A DNA stretch of 64,000 bases from Fragilariopsis cylindrus CCMP1102 (GCA_900095095.1 FMBT01000321.1:62001-126000), one strand, 5' to 3'. Positions 11,553 to 22,791 are shown, counted from the stretch's first letter. Numbers and translations: made by a program. The notes: generated by a model not told the origin, from the letters alone.

Positions 11553-12338
11553 TTACTTGATGTGTGCAGGCTTACAGTGTTTGAGAGTTCCCAAACCTCC
11601 ACCAAATAGACCCTTTTCGAACTTTCGGAGGGTCTTTTTCAGCTTGTCTTTGTTGGTAGCATCAATATCCAAGTCATTTACCATAGCATCTATGTTGACC
11701 TTGGAGTAATTGCATTCTAACATCTTGTTTTGTCTCTCTTCTGCATCTTGTAGAAGAGGGTTATCAGTGTGCATACTATAGAGCATGTTACAATTGGCAC
11801 GATCGTGCAACTGACCGATAATCTTTAGAGGGATCTTATCTTCATTCCAACGAATCTCTTGTTCCTTGAATAAGATATTGATACCCATATTCCATAGCAG
11901 ATCATTCCCAATAATAACATCATACTGTTGTTTTCTTGGGTTAGATGTTTCATCTACTTGGAACTTGTATTCGATGGTTTGATTCTTTTGTTTTTCAAAT
12001 TCAATCATCTTGAAGCCCACGCTAGCTGTCATTGAAGAGTGGAATGTACTACCATATGTTTCATATCGTATAGTATTTTCTTTTGACAACTTGGTTCGTT
12101 GCTTCTTATCTGTAAACTGTTTTAGTATCATTGACTTGGTACATCCAGTGTCTAGGAGACATCTAGCCATAGTTTCTTGACCATTGTCATTAACTATTGA
12201 GAGCAGAACTTCACAGAAACGCCTTGAACCATACAATGGCTTTGCTCGACTCGGATAAAGTGTACCATCAACAGTACCAACTAGTACCGGCGTAGGCCTG
12301 TGAAGGATCCTACGCGGCTTCTTTGTTGGTGTAGTACC
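11553..12338 (-). pseudogene. gypsy copy 1 protease segment
   Basis: The frame is open directly after the in-frame UGA that ends gag (12339-12341). The aspartic protease motif CLLDTGCTKSM is present, followed by VIIGNDLLWNMGINI. No methionine lies between the UGA and residues shortly before the DTG triad. Synthesis by readthrough from gag is therefore the simplest model for the intact family. The segment ends at a point-mutation stop, 11553-11555. Confidence 0.82.
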
Positions 12339-12341
12339 TCA
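12339..12341 (-). promoter_or_regulatory. in-frame UGA between gag and pol, copy 1
   Basis: The last gag codon is Ala, then UGA, then Gly, and the same frame stays open into protease. The stop sits at the same alignment position as in copy 2 (62867-62869), while other stops in copy 1 are private. It is a candidate recoding (readthrough) site. Confidence 0.6.
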
Positions 12342-13664
12342 AGCTTGCTTGAGGTACTTCTTGGCTTGTTTTCTATATCTCTTAAGATCTGAAGAATCAA
12401 ATTGGATATTCTCTTCACTAGGATCGACGCCTGCAGATGCTAATACATGCATTTGTTCTGCTTGATTCATACCATTCTTCCAGTCGTCATCATCGGAGTC
12501 ACTCGAATCTGAGCTTGCGCCCGATTTGTGCCTTGCAAACATGCTCTTCATGTATTGCTTGGCTTCCTTGTTGAATGTATTATAGTTGTTGCCTTTACGA
12601 CCACTATTGTTTCCTCCTCCATTCTGGAGTTTTCAGCATTCACCTGCGTGGTTCTTGCCACAAGTTACACACTCGCGTTTGCGCTTGTCTCCACTCTGCT
12701 TTCGATCGCGAGAAGCGGAGGCAGTGGAAGATTTTCCTTTTCCCTTTTGCAATTCAGCAATATCTTTTGCCTGTTGCAACTGTTCTTTTACAAATTTTAA
12801 TTGTTTAAGAATACCAGGTTCAATCTCCTTGAGCTTGGTGATTGACTGGGTGTATGGGTTGCTTTGCAAGCACCACCCATCATCGTGAAGCTTGGTGAGG
12901 TAGACAGGAGATAGAGCATACTCTAATATCTCCCGGCAGTTTTCTTCATCATACCTAGTAGGATAAAGTCCTCTCTTGGCTCCTGCGTCCCATAGACACA
13001 TAGGAAGGTACAGCTGGAATGTATCGAATCGTTTACTCCATGTTGCTACTCCCAGTTGTGGTGATATCTTCATATTTCGTATGGTGCGCTTTAGTTGAAT
13101 GAAGCTTGATCTTCCAAGTGTTTCATTACCAAATATCTTGAGCTTGAGATGATACATACATTCGCGAATGATATGTGTTATCTTCTTCCTCTTTTGTGCT
13201 GCAGTTCCAGCAGTAAAGTACGCTTCAACGGTAGCATCATCAGGACATTCATCTCTGATTTCATCTCTGATTGTTTGATCTTCAATCTTATCGATGTCTT
13301 CTGCGTCCTCATAGGACTCAAAAGCTGTTTCCACATTGCTTACGATTGTTTGTGCCTCCTTATCCACGATTCTTCTAAGGAAGGTTAATCGTGCTGCTGG
13401 TGCAAGAGATACATTAATCTTATCATTGTAGTTCTTGATCCATAACATGAGCTGTTCAGGTGTTTCATCACCTTGTAGAATGAACATCTTGTTGTCAATT
13501 CTATTTCCATTTCCGGTCGTCTTGAGGATCTGAGATGGGGATTTCGTATCCCACTCTTCTGCGTCATAGAGAAATGGTTTGAACCCACTGATTCTATGGA
13601 CTCTCTTTGCCTTGGCTGCGTCCTTGGCTGGCTCTTCAGAGCTGTTACGATTGGATTTTGCCAT
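12339..13664 (-). pseudogene. gypsy copy 1 gag with a stop in the zinc knuckle
   Basis: Gag starts with MAKSNRNSSEEP at 13664 and has a helical capsid-like middle (FIQLKRTIRNMKISPQLGV, WSKRFDTFQLYLPMCLWDAG). A basic Ser-rich tail leads to a zinc knuckle CVTCGKNHAGEC. This has C-x2-C-x3-H-x3-C spacing, tighter than the retroviral C-x2-C-x4-H-x4-C. Immediately after it a Trp codon of copy 2 is TGA here (12633-12635), which truncates the protein. The original frame continues through an acidic tail (SDSSDSDDDDW) to the family stop UGA at 12339-12341. Confidence 0.85.
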
Positions 13665-14381
13665 GGTTAAATCGATAGTGATATCAAATCTAACTTGTTT
13701 TGTTGTGTGGTTGTAATATTTCCATTACAATTCCTATAATTTTGTCCGATTGAATTTTCATTATTGAATACTCAGTGGTTGAGACAGTGATCGCTATATT
13801 TAACCCGTTGGGCACCTGTCAGCTTTTGTGTCAGTTCGTTTAAACTGACATTTACTTAGTAGGCTTGTGTAATGGGTACCTTACACATGTTGCTAATCCT
13901 CTAATTATTCCTTTATTATATCCATACATTGTTATGTATTTTGGTATAGTACTCTCAACGACTTATTTTACTTAAGCGTTTCAAGTTGGCACATGCCTTA
14001 TTTGGCTGTCGTGCTCTATTGAATGGTGCATGCTTGCGCGCACCGTTGATTCAATTTTGATTTGACTCATTCGATTAGAGTAGCTAATTCTTTTCGATAT
14101 ATCATATCATGTGATTTTTCTTTCAAAGTTGATATCAACGTTGGTTGATATTGCCTTGAGGTGATACGATGGAGCTCTTAGACTCCTCCATATCTTATCA
14201 TTGTTCAACGTTCTGGTATAGGAGCTTTCTCTCCACCATGGTTGTTGTTGTCCATTCGATATCACTCTTGGTGTTACCGATGCCTACTTGTTTCGAACAA
14301 GAGGTACGTAGTACTTCATTTTAGATAAAATATTACGTCCTATCTTATTGTCAACAACTTTTTAGTAAGATTTTAAAATCA
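13665..14381 (-). other. gypsy copy 1 leader between 5' LTR and gag
   Basis: This is a non-coding leader of about 0.7 kb. The bases next to the LTR on the minus strand (tgattttaaaatc) should contain the primer-binding site. A TGG triplet expected at its start occurs only as the last bases of the LTR (TGGCA). I could not name the tRNA. Confidence 0.5.
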
Positions 14382-14566
14382 TGCCATGCCCTAGACTAGT
14401 ATATAGGGAAGAGGCTTTCTATTGTGAGATAATGTATATTATAAGCATTAGCATTAGGTTCTATTCTAGAGAGATGCCTCCATCATGATGGAGGCAGTTC
14501 GATTAGCGATTGATTGTCATTTAGCGATGAATCACTAGTGAATTAGTCCCGTGATATATGTAAGCA
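14382..14566 (-). repeat. gypsy copy 1, 5' LTR
   Basis: It is nearly identical to the LTR at 8917-9099, with a slightly different final 15 bases (gatatatgtaagca). It abuts, with no gap, an open frame of a Pro-Ser repeat gene. Confidence 0.88.
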
Positions 14567-15790
14567 CTTCAGTGTTCCTAGTTCTGGTCCAGATTCAATT
14601 CCAAGTCAAAAGCCTAGTCAATCACCAAGTGATGTACCTATTTCTGCTCCTAGTCTTGATTCAAGTAATAAACCAAGTGCTGTCTCAAGTTTGAAACCAA
14701 GTTCTGTTCCAAGAGGTGTTCCTAGTTCTGGTCCAAGTTCAATTCCAAGTCAAAAGCCTAGTCAATCACCAAGTGATGCACCTATTTCTGCTCCTATTGA
14801 TGATCCAAGTAATAAACCAAGTGCTGTCCGAAGTTTGAAACCAAGTTTTGTTCCTAGTGAAACTAATTCACCATCATCATCACCAAAATCATTAACAGCA
14901 TCATCACCAACATCCTCACCAACAGTAAAACGTGGTGACTGTACAAATTCTGATTCATTCCGATTTAAAGACAATCCAAAATTTACATGTGATTTATACG
15001 TTGCAAAAAAAGCAAGGAAGAGATGTAGAAAGAACGTTCAAGGTTCTGGTGGAAAGAAAGTTAAAGACTTTTGTCCGGCAACATGCAGGAGAAAATGTAA
15101 AAGAACTAATCCACCAACATCATCACCAACATCATCAACATCATCATCACCAACATCATCACCAACATCATCACCAACAGTAAGACTGGTGACTGTACAA
15201 ATTCTGATTCATTCCGATTTAAAGACAATCCAAAACTTACATGTGATTCATACGTTGCAAAAAAACCCATCAAGAGATGTAGAAAGAAAGTCCAAGGTTC
15301 TGATGGAAAGAGAGTTCGTAACTTTTGTCCTGGTACATGCAAGAAAGAATGTGAAACTAATTCACCAACATCATCACCAACAGTAAACGTGGTGACTGTA
15401 CAAATTCTGATTCATTCCGATATAAAGACAAACCAAAACATACATGTGATTCATACGTTGCAGAAAAACCCAACAAGAGATGTCGAAAGAACAACCTGGC
15501 ACTGATAAAAATTAAAATTCTTTTGTCCGCAACATGCAGGAGAAAATGTAAAAGAACTAATTCACCAACAGCATCCCCCAACAATATGATTCATTCTGAT
15601 TTTTAAGACAATCCAGAATTTACATGTGATTCATACTGTTACAGATATACCCAACACAAGAGATGTGAAAGGAAGTCGAGGTACAAAGGATGAAAAGTCA
15701 CTGGTAAATTAAAGAAAGTAAGATTCTTTTGTCCTGCTACATACATGCACAAAGAGAAATACAACACTTTGTAAGATCTATTACATTAAA
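14567..15790 (+). pseudogene. headless PS-rich protein with ShKT-like cysteine modules
   Basis: The frame is open from the very edge of the LTR (14568) with no start codon. It begins with two 48-residue units of PS-type repeat (SIPSQKPSQSPSD, NKPSA..SLKPS), a style common in diatom surface proteins. A six-cysteine module follows, from GDCTNSDSF to CRRKC; its C-x3-C-x3-C end resembles ShKT domains. Three more copies of the module follow at about 15187, 15390 and 15585. The second and third are thrown out of frame by single-base losses in their gtaaaacgtgg leader, and the fourth is badly decayed. The 5' end is not found beyond the gypsy element. I read it as a truncated, decaying gene. ShKT modules in algae are not evidence of toxicity. 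Confidence 0.75.
14574..14861 (+). repeat. two tandem 144-bp Pro-Ser units
   Basis: Unit 1 starts at 14574 and unit 2 at 14718, both with gttcctagttctggtcc. They are very similar over 144 bp (48 codons), so the period preserves the reading frame. Confidence 0.85.
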
Positions 15791-16406
15791 ATCAGCACAA
15801 CACCTCACACAAACACCACACCCCACACACACACACACACACATTCAAATCCGATAATAATTCATATATATATATAATAACACAATATAGGGACCAGAAA
15901 GATACATTTGCTGCATGTCGCCCAGCCCAGTCCAGCCCAGTCCCGTCCATTGTGACGTAATAAAATAAAACAAAATAAAAATAAATAATAATTAAGTAAG
16001 TTACATGTCATGTATAGTCATTCATTTTAAAATAAAATTTAGGAACAATAGTTTCTTTCTTTTTGTGTACAAGTACCGTGGATGTATGTAAAAAAAATAC
16101 CAGTACTACACTTTCTACTAGCTTTAGCTTTTAAGCTAGCGATTCCTTTGGGCCTATTTTTTTTTATTTTTCAAAATTTTTTCACCACGAAGACAACCAA
16201 ATATAAAAAATACTCACGCGATTTTTTTTACTTACTGTATCATGCATGCAGCAGTTTACGTTTATCAATATTATACCGGTATATAATGATATGTTGCATC
16301 AACCATCAATAATATCTTCTGCAGTAATCAATAGGAGGTAAGAAAAAAAAACAGAGCTACCGCACCAAAAGGATTATACAGTAAGTTATAGTTATAGTTA
16401 TATAAT
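15791..16406. other. spacer with CA microsatellite
   Basis: A (CA)n run lies at about 15826-15842 and TA-rich tracts near 15866. The doubled block cagcccagtcc lies near 15925. No gene was seen. Confidence 0.55.
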
Positions 16407-17960
16407 ATGACGACGGTAATGATGTACAATAATATTAGGAAGAAGAAGAATTATAAGAATAAGAATGACGATGAAGATGATGATGAAAATGATGAAAATG
16501 AAGAAAATGATGATGAAGCCATTATGATTACAACACCACAGTCAAGTAAGTCAACATTTCATCAACATCAACATCAACATCATCATCATCTCCTGTTCTT
16601 CTTCAAAATAACGACGTCGACGTCGAATTCGACGAAGGTCGTAACACTGCTAGTGCAACTTCTGCTAGTGCTGCTGCTTGTAGACAACGACGACGATCAT
16701 CAATATCAGCAGCAGCAGCAGCAGCAGAGCAGCAGCATCGTCCGATAATAATGACAATAAAGTTTATATTTAAATTTAATCTTCGTGATACTAATAGGAA
16801 TAATAATGGAAAAATGGAGACGAAAATAAAGATGGAAAAGATGCAAAAGAAGCTGCAACATCAGTATTAGTACGAAGTAGTAGAAGTAGTAGAAGAAGAA
16901 GAAGAAAGATAAACGAATTCCTGCTAGTAAAAAGGATCAAACACAAAAACAAATTCGTTATTTTGTATATTATACATTCCTTTTTATTATTATTATGTTC
17001 GTGATAATACTGTTACAGCGTCGAAATAGTAATAGTAATGTCAATAATGTCGATAACGTCAACGACGACAATGCTGATGCAATACCCAATAATACTACTA
17101 TTCAAAAGAATCATCATTTACGATCATCATCATTATCATCATCATTATCATTATCGTCTACTACTGCTGCTATTCAAAAACAAACACAATTACAATTACA
17201 AATGAGAACAACACCCCAACAACGTCGACAAGAACGATTACAACGTGAAAAGGAACATCAACAGAATACAATTGAAATAATAAGAAGAAAAGATGGATAT
17301 TACGAAAACAATAATAGTATTAGTAGTAAAGAAAATTTGTTACAACAACGAAGTAATTCTTTCATACATGATAAAACATTGCAATGGGATACTAGTATTA
17401 ATAAAAATCGTATTTGGACTAATGATGAACATGAAAATGTTGAAAATGAAAATGATGTGGAAATATAAATGAAAAATCAACAATAAAAGAAGCAGCATCC
17501 AACAACAAATATAAATTAGTATTAACAAATTATGGTTATAATAATAACGCTCCAACTGCTGATGGCGGCGATGGCGATGGCTCATTCTTATCTGGATCAA
17601 ATATACTACTACAAATCCATCATTAGATTTAACACGTAGTATCAGAACCACTGAATTATTAGAAGGTATAATTAATCATCGTAATTTTGATCCCTATTTA
17701 TGGGAACAAACAATAGTAACGTCGTCGTTGATATAAATCAGAATGATAAAGTCCAAGAAGAAGATGTCCAAATTAACAACTCAATCCATCCAAAAAAAAA
17801 TCATCATCATCGATAATAGCAAAAACAAAAAAGAAACAAAAGGAAGAACAGAAACAGAAAAGGAAAGAACAACTACGTATAATGAAAGAACAAGCAACAC
17901 AATATTTAGATCCAACTATCCGATATTATGTATTTTTAGATGTGGAACAATGTCCAGAAG
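16407..17960 (+). pseudogene. eroded 5' exon of the exostosin-family gene
   Basis: This stretch encodes the N-terminal part of the glycosyltransferase completed at 18398-20690, but spread over all three frames. It starts with an acidic, His-rich low-complexity head. Near 16920-17015 a basic region leads to a hydrophobic run (KHKNKFVILYIIHSFLLLLL), typical of a type II signal anchor. Asn-rich spacer follows, then KYKLVLTNYGY, ELLEGIINHRNFDPYLW and RYYVFLDVEQCPEG before the splice donor gtacgt at 17961. Apparent single-base slips occur near 16590, 16815, 16995, 17460, 17612 and 17705, mostly in trinucleotide-like runs. It is either real decay or local sequence error. Long low-complexity genes elsewhere in the window are intact, which favours decay. 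Confidence 0.6.
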
Positions 17961-18397
17961 GTACGTAATAAAATAAAGATAAAGATAAGATAATACATCG
18001 TCGTTTCGACCAAAAAATTCGACGTCCTAATCTAGGCGTAGCGTGTCGGATTTATATTGACTCCGAGACGTGCTGTGCTGTAGTTGTTGCAGCACCTTCT
18101 TTCATATATATCTTGGGCCGACTTGAAAAGACGGCGCGCGCCGTTTTGGTGGTTCGAAAGGCCTTTCGTACTGGGTAGTATCCACTGCTCTGCTCTGAAA
18201 TGCGAATATTATTCTCGAATCGATCAATTCGACGTCGATTCGATGTCGACTGACTCGACTGTATTCTTATCTTTTAAATACTCATCTTTCTTCTTTGTTC
18301 GTTTTGCCTTTCTGTCGGAAAACCCTTTTTTCCTTCTTTTCATTTCATTTCATCTCATTTCTTCTCCTTCTTCTTCTTCTTCTTATATATATATAAG

Positions 18398-19497
18398 GTA
18401 ATTGGCCATATTATAATGGTGGATATATTGGTAATACCGATCGTCGATATAATCGTACCTGGGATCGACATTATAAAGAACAAACAACACCAGCCTGTGT
18501 CTTTGTGGGTAATAATCAGGATGCGTCTTGTCCCTATTTACAACGTGCGGTACGTGATAATCTTCTCTTTCAAACACCCGGTATTAATGCAACATTAGTC
18601 GTCTTTGATTGTACGTCCAATGGTCCAAATCCAAATTATCGAAAAGAATACTTAGATGGTAAAAATAATCGTATACCTATATCAATTATCAGTTTAAGTT
18701 CCAATCAACGTACAAATGGTCGTCGTAATAATAGAAAACGTCGTAATATTAAAAAACGTCATCATCGTAATAATAGTAGACGTGATAATAATAGTCCACG
18801 CATATTACCCAATGATCATCATCCTGTCATCATGCTGCTACTACTACTGCAACTGTTGTTAAAAATGAAAATGAAATTATGGTACCCGATATGGGATTAG
18901 TACCACGTGGTGTTAATACTGTGGATTTATCCTCCCAAGAAATTCAAAATATTGACTCTTGTCAAGATGATTTCATGTCCAGTCACCGTCCAATATTATT
19001 TAGTTTTGTAGGAAATTTTCGTCATCCCACACGACAAAGTTTATTACAATACCATAATGGTATCGATCAAATTATTTATAATCCATATACTGCAAATAAT
19101 AATAATGCAAATAAGAATAAAGGCAGTAATAATGACAAGAATAAAGTAGAGGAACCGTATGCTATTCAAGAAAATGATGCCTATGTTGTTGTAGATTATA
19201 ATGATGATGACGATTCTACTACTAGTGGTGGTAGTGATGCTGTTGTTACTGGCAATACCGCAGCCGCTGCCGCCGTTGCTGGCAGTAATCGTAGTAGTAG
19301 TAGTAGTGGCAATTCGTTACTGGACACATTTTCTTCATTTTTACGACGACGACGAGTCATTAGTAGTAATAGTAGTAGTAGTAGCAACAGTGAAAAAGGA
19401 AAAGACGAAGACGAAACAGATCAGCATCAGCCAGAGTATCTGAACTATTCGTATACAGAATTATTAAAGAAATCAAAATTTGGATTAGTACCAAGAG
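18398..19497 (+). CDS. exostosin-family glycosyltransferase, exon 2
   Basis: The exon follows a 437-bp GT-AG intron (17961-18397). It encodes NWPYYNGGYIGNTDR, ACVFVGNNQDASCPYLQRAV and later ILFSFVGNFRHPTR and LLKKSKFGLVPRG. The last blocks match the conserved exostosin (EXT/GT47) domain. A frame change near 18825 separates the first third from the rest: the first part reads in the frame of 18505, the second in that of 18879. It lies in a cat/act triplet run and looks like a one-base slip. Ser- and Asn-rich insertions (19080-19430) lengthen the domain. It ends at gtaagt (19498) in phase 1. By family it is a Golgi enzyme adding sugars to polysaccharide; donor and acceptor are unknown. Confidence 0.7.
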
Positions 19498-19776
19498 GTA
19501 AGTATATAGAAGAGTTTGTTTGTTCATCAAAAGTTTTGTTATTGCGTCAATATAAGGACGAATCATCCTTTTTTTCCGGTTTGATTTTAATTTTGATTTT
19601 ATTGATGTTGTTGTTGTTATTGTTGTTGTTGGTTTCAAATTCTTACCATTGTGATATATCTTCTGCTGCTGTGCCTGCCATCATTATATATATATTCGTT
19701 CTTTCATTCTCATTCTGATTCTGGTTCTGATTCTGATTGATGACGCATAATACGCATATATATACGCCATATACAG

Positions 19777-20690
19777 GTGATAGTTTATATTCTTATCGAT
19801 TAATGGAAGTATTATCTGCTGGTTCTATACCTATTATTATTGCAGATGATTGGGTCTTACCATTTCGTAGTACATTAGTTGAATGGGGACGAGGTACTAA
19901 TGATAATATTGGCGGATGTGGTGTCATTATTCCGGAACACGAACTACGACGACAGGCACAAAAGAATGCTACTACTACCGGTAATAATAATAGTAGTACG
20001 AATAATAATAATAATAAGAATAATGTCATTACCGAGTATCTTGATAAAATATCGAATGAAGAACGTTGTCAAATGAGAAAAAAATGTTTCCATGTATATG
20101 AGACATATATGAAGAATGATACAGGTGTTATAGTAGGAATTATTGAAACATTAGAAAATGAAGTAATAGAAAATGACGAATATTGGTTCGATTCTAGTTA
20201 TTATTTCAATAGAAATGGTTATGAGGATGGATATGATTCCACTATATATAATATACAGACAAAATATGAACGATATTATTGGGGTGAATTAGATGTGACT
20301 GTACAAGATGCAGCACGGATACTTGGTTACACTCAACATCTATGGAATCATATTGGTGATTATTCATTATTCTCTGAATCAAGATCTATTACGACGGAAT
20401 TTGAATTATTATTTAATGTAGTGGACTATAATGAGTTAACAAAAGAACAATATGAGGCAGCAATACTATTAGGTTATACAACCGAATCAAAATGGAAATT
20501 GGCATCCCAACATATAAAAAATATCATGATATGGAAACAATCCAAAAATGATGATGATGCTGATGTTATTATTACTACTGATCAACAACAGCAACAACAA
20601 CAATATTATGACGACGATGATAATGATAATCAACATAATCAGCACGATGATAAACTACGTTATGATGATGATGATGATGATAGACGGTGA
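19777..20690 (+). CDS. exostosin-family glycosyltransferase, exon 3
   Basis: Splicing out 19498-19776 (279 bp, GT-AG) joins FGLVPRG to DSLYSYRLMEVLSAGSIPII. This restores the best-conserved exostosin motif (LVPRG..DS.R..E.L.AG.IP.I) in frame, strong support for the intron. The exon continues with IIADDWVLPF and a C-terminal tail. The tail holds two similar segments (DAARILGYTQHLWN and YEAAILLGYTTESKW), then a poly-Gln/Asp end. The TGA is at 20688-20690. The catalytic half is therefore intact although the 5' part is broken. Confidence 0.75.
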
Positions 20691-21735
20691 GTAAAGTAAA
20701 CGAACGAAAATGAGTGAGTGAGTGAGTGAATAAGAGGATAGCATTTTGACTAAAAAGGCAGAAACACTAGTAAAACAACTGTGAATCGAATTAATTTTTC
20801 CACCGCTTTTTTTACACGGAATAAAAATGTAAAATAATCAACCACAAATGCGAGTAAAGCACTGTAGTACAATTTCTACCTATGAATTGTAATCAGCATT
20901 ATAGTTAAATATAAAAAAGGAAATCCAATACACAAATAGAAATTTATATATGCCCTTATTAAAATTCATTCGTCCGAGGTTCCTACTAAGTTAGTGGTTA
21001 AATATGGTATATATTATTATATGCGGTCATCTATCACCCTAATACATCATCTAAGCACTTTTCGCGCTCTCTTCGCTCAAACTCACCTATGGAATTTACT
21101 TACATTTTACCGTAATGAAATTGCAATTCGATTGATTCATTCATTCTACGATTCGATCTGATTCATATTTACATTAGGATGCTCGGTTTTCTTCTCCTTA
21201 ATTTTTGTATCTTTAAGTACAACGTAAAATACCGAACCGATGCATATTAAGTAATTTGTATCCATAAGTACAACATAAAAAATACCGAACCGATATAACT
21301 CGTAAGTTACAACATAAAATACCGAACCAATAGTATTAATCCGTAGGATTTGTACGGTCATACAAGAAAATGAAAAACAAGAGTTTTACTCATATAATAC
21401 ACACTAAACATAAAATACCGAACCGATATACTACAATCCGTACGCTTTATACGGTCATACATAAAATACCGAACTGATATAAATCATAAGTATAACATAA
21501 AATACCGATATATACCACAATCCGTAGAATTTGTACAGTCATACAAGAAAATGGAAAACAAGAGTTTTACTCACAATACGCACTAAAGTAGTGTATTGTC
21601 CTGTAATAGTGCGTAAAAATTGTAAAATGTATTTACAACAATCTATCTTCTCACAATTTACAATTTGATCAACACTCAAACACTCTCAAAAACAAACAAA
21701 ACAATACTAATAAATCAAATCATTAATCATTAATC
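20691..21735. other. spacer upstream of a secreted-protein gene
   Basis: It holds the family of short repeats described at 21221-21512. A block (acaagagttttactca) is also doubled near 21377 and 21559, together with gtcatacaagaaaatg. No gene was seen. Confidence 0.6.
21221..21512. repeat. six dispersed copies of a taaaataccgaaccgat motif
   Basis: The core TAAAATACCGAACCGATA or a near match starts close to 21224, 21275, 21313, 21410, 21460 and 21495, always after a short caacata/cata lead. Spacing is irregular (about 35-100 bp). The cluster ends about 220 bp before the start codon at 21736, so it could be a promoter element array. Confidence 0.65.
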
Positions 21736-22791
21736 ATGAAGCTTTCATTAACCTTCCTTGCCCTCGCTGTTGCCACTGTTCAAGCCGATCTAACCACAAA
21801 ATGGAATATTGAATTTGGCACAGCTACTCAAGTGGGAAGTGTATACACTTTCACTTATGATGACATTGGTACTGAGATGGCATTAAGTAACATGAAATCT
21901 TCAGTGACTCTCGGTGACTGTACAGGAGCTGCCTTTGCCTCAAATGATGCTGGTACTGCAGCTATCACATCTCCAGTTGACGCTATGACAATGACTTTTG
22001 CAGCTAGTACTGATGATACTGGAATGGCCACTGTTGTTGTTGATATGCAAACTAAAATTGCTGCAGCACAAGGTGCTCTGTGGACTGCAGTAGGTCCAGA
22101 TGGAGGTGGTACACTAAAATACTGTGTCCGTTATGGTTTATTTGCTGCTGGCGACAATGAAGTTAATTTCTCAGAAACTGTTGTTACATTAACAATTACC
22201 ATGGAGGGTGGGTTTGAAGTTCCATCCTTTGAAGTAGCAGAAAAGGCCAAAACAGAAAGTACACAAGCCCAAGAGTACACAGTCAGTGCTGCCCTTTGTA
22301 GCACCGGAGATGGTACTGATGGAGCCTTCCTACAGGGTTCATTAATTTGTGTTAAGGTATCACCATCTAGTCCTGATGTTGAAGTTACTTCCATCTCAGA
22401 ATTCACATGGACTAATGAAAGTACTGAAAATACTGAAGACATTACCACTCAAGCTGCATTACCTATTGCTGGTGGAGATGGTTTATCATCGTACGCTGGA
22501 ACGGATGAATTTTCCACTATCCTTTATGCCCAATTTTATGAATCTGGTATTCCAGTTAAAGGTGCCGGTACTGCGAATTTAGGTTTCACTACTGCCCGCC
22601 GTCTTGGTGCAAGTGGTAGTGAAAACAACGGTCGTGTTCTTCAAGAAGTTGATGCTGTACAAGAATTTGAAATTGTTGCTGATATTGTTAGATCGGATGA
22701 TAGTCCAAGTGCATTACAAACTGCTGGTGGTGCAACTGCATCATTTGTTGTTACTATCGTTGGTCTTGTTGGTGCTGTTCTTCTTGCATAG
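21736..22791 (+). CDS. secreted, probably membrane- or GPI-anchored surface protein
   Basis: The product has 351 residues and I do not recognise its family. An N-terminal signal peptide (MKLSLTFLALAVATVQA) is followed by a beta-rich Thr/Val/Ala segment with few cysteines (GDCTGAAF, LKYCVRYG, ALCSTG, LICVKV). Near the C-terminus ARRLGASGSENNGRVLQE resembles R-x-L-bearing linkers of diatom secreted proteins. The last 20 residues (TASFVVTIVGLVGAVLLA) are hydrophobic and end the protein, as in a GPI-attachment signal or C-terminal anchor. Acidic composition and many Ser/Thr suggest an extracellular, possibly glycosylated protein. It is a single exon starting in atcATGA context after an A-rich leader. 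No intron or frame damage was seen. Confidence 0.75.
   Translation: MKLSLTFLALAVATVQADLTTKWNIEFGTATQVGSVYTFTYDDIGTEMALSNMKSSVTLGDCTGAAFASNDAGTAAITSPVDAMTMTFAASTDDTGMATVVVDMQTKIAAAQGALWTAVGPDGGGTLKYCVRYGLFAAGDNEVNFSETVVTLTITMEGGFEVPSFEVAEKAKTESTQAQEYTVSAALCSTGDGTDGAFLQGSLICVKVSPSSPDVEVTSISEFTWTNESTENTEDITTQAALPIAGGDGLSSYAGTDEFSTILYAQFYESGIPVKGAGTANLGFTTARRLGASGSENNGRVLQEVDAVQEFEIVADIVRSDDSPSALQTAGGATASFVVTIVGLVGAVLLA

Larger units (their letters stand above)
8917..14566 (-). mobile_element. Ty3/gypsy LTR retrotransposon, copy 1, degenerate
   Basis: This is a complete-length gypsy element of about 5.65 kb on the minus strand. LTRs of 183 and 185 bp (8917-9099 and 14382-14566) bound gag and a pol ordered protease, RT, RNase H, integrase, the Ty3/gypsy order. 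Compared with the copy at 59179-64000 it has nonsense codons at 12633-12635, 11553-11555 and 10250-10252, plus a deletion of about 263 bp at 11245 that removes the RT catalytic box. It cannot move by itself. The bases flanking the two LTRs (catcg and cttca) do not match, so the expected target duplication is missing. Confidence 0.92.

Noticed and set aside
14930-15360. Toxin gene, based on ShKT-like cysteine modules
   Set aside because: ShKT modules are common non-toxic extracellular domains in algae and animals, and this copy is truncated and frameshifted.
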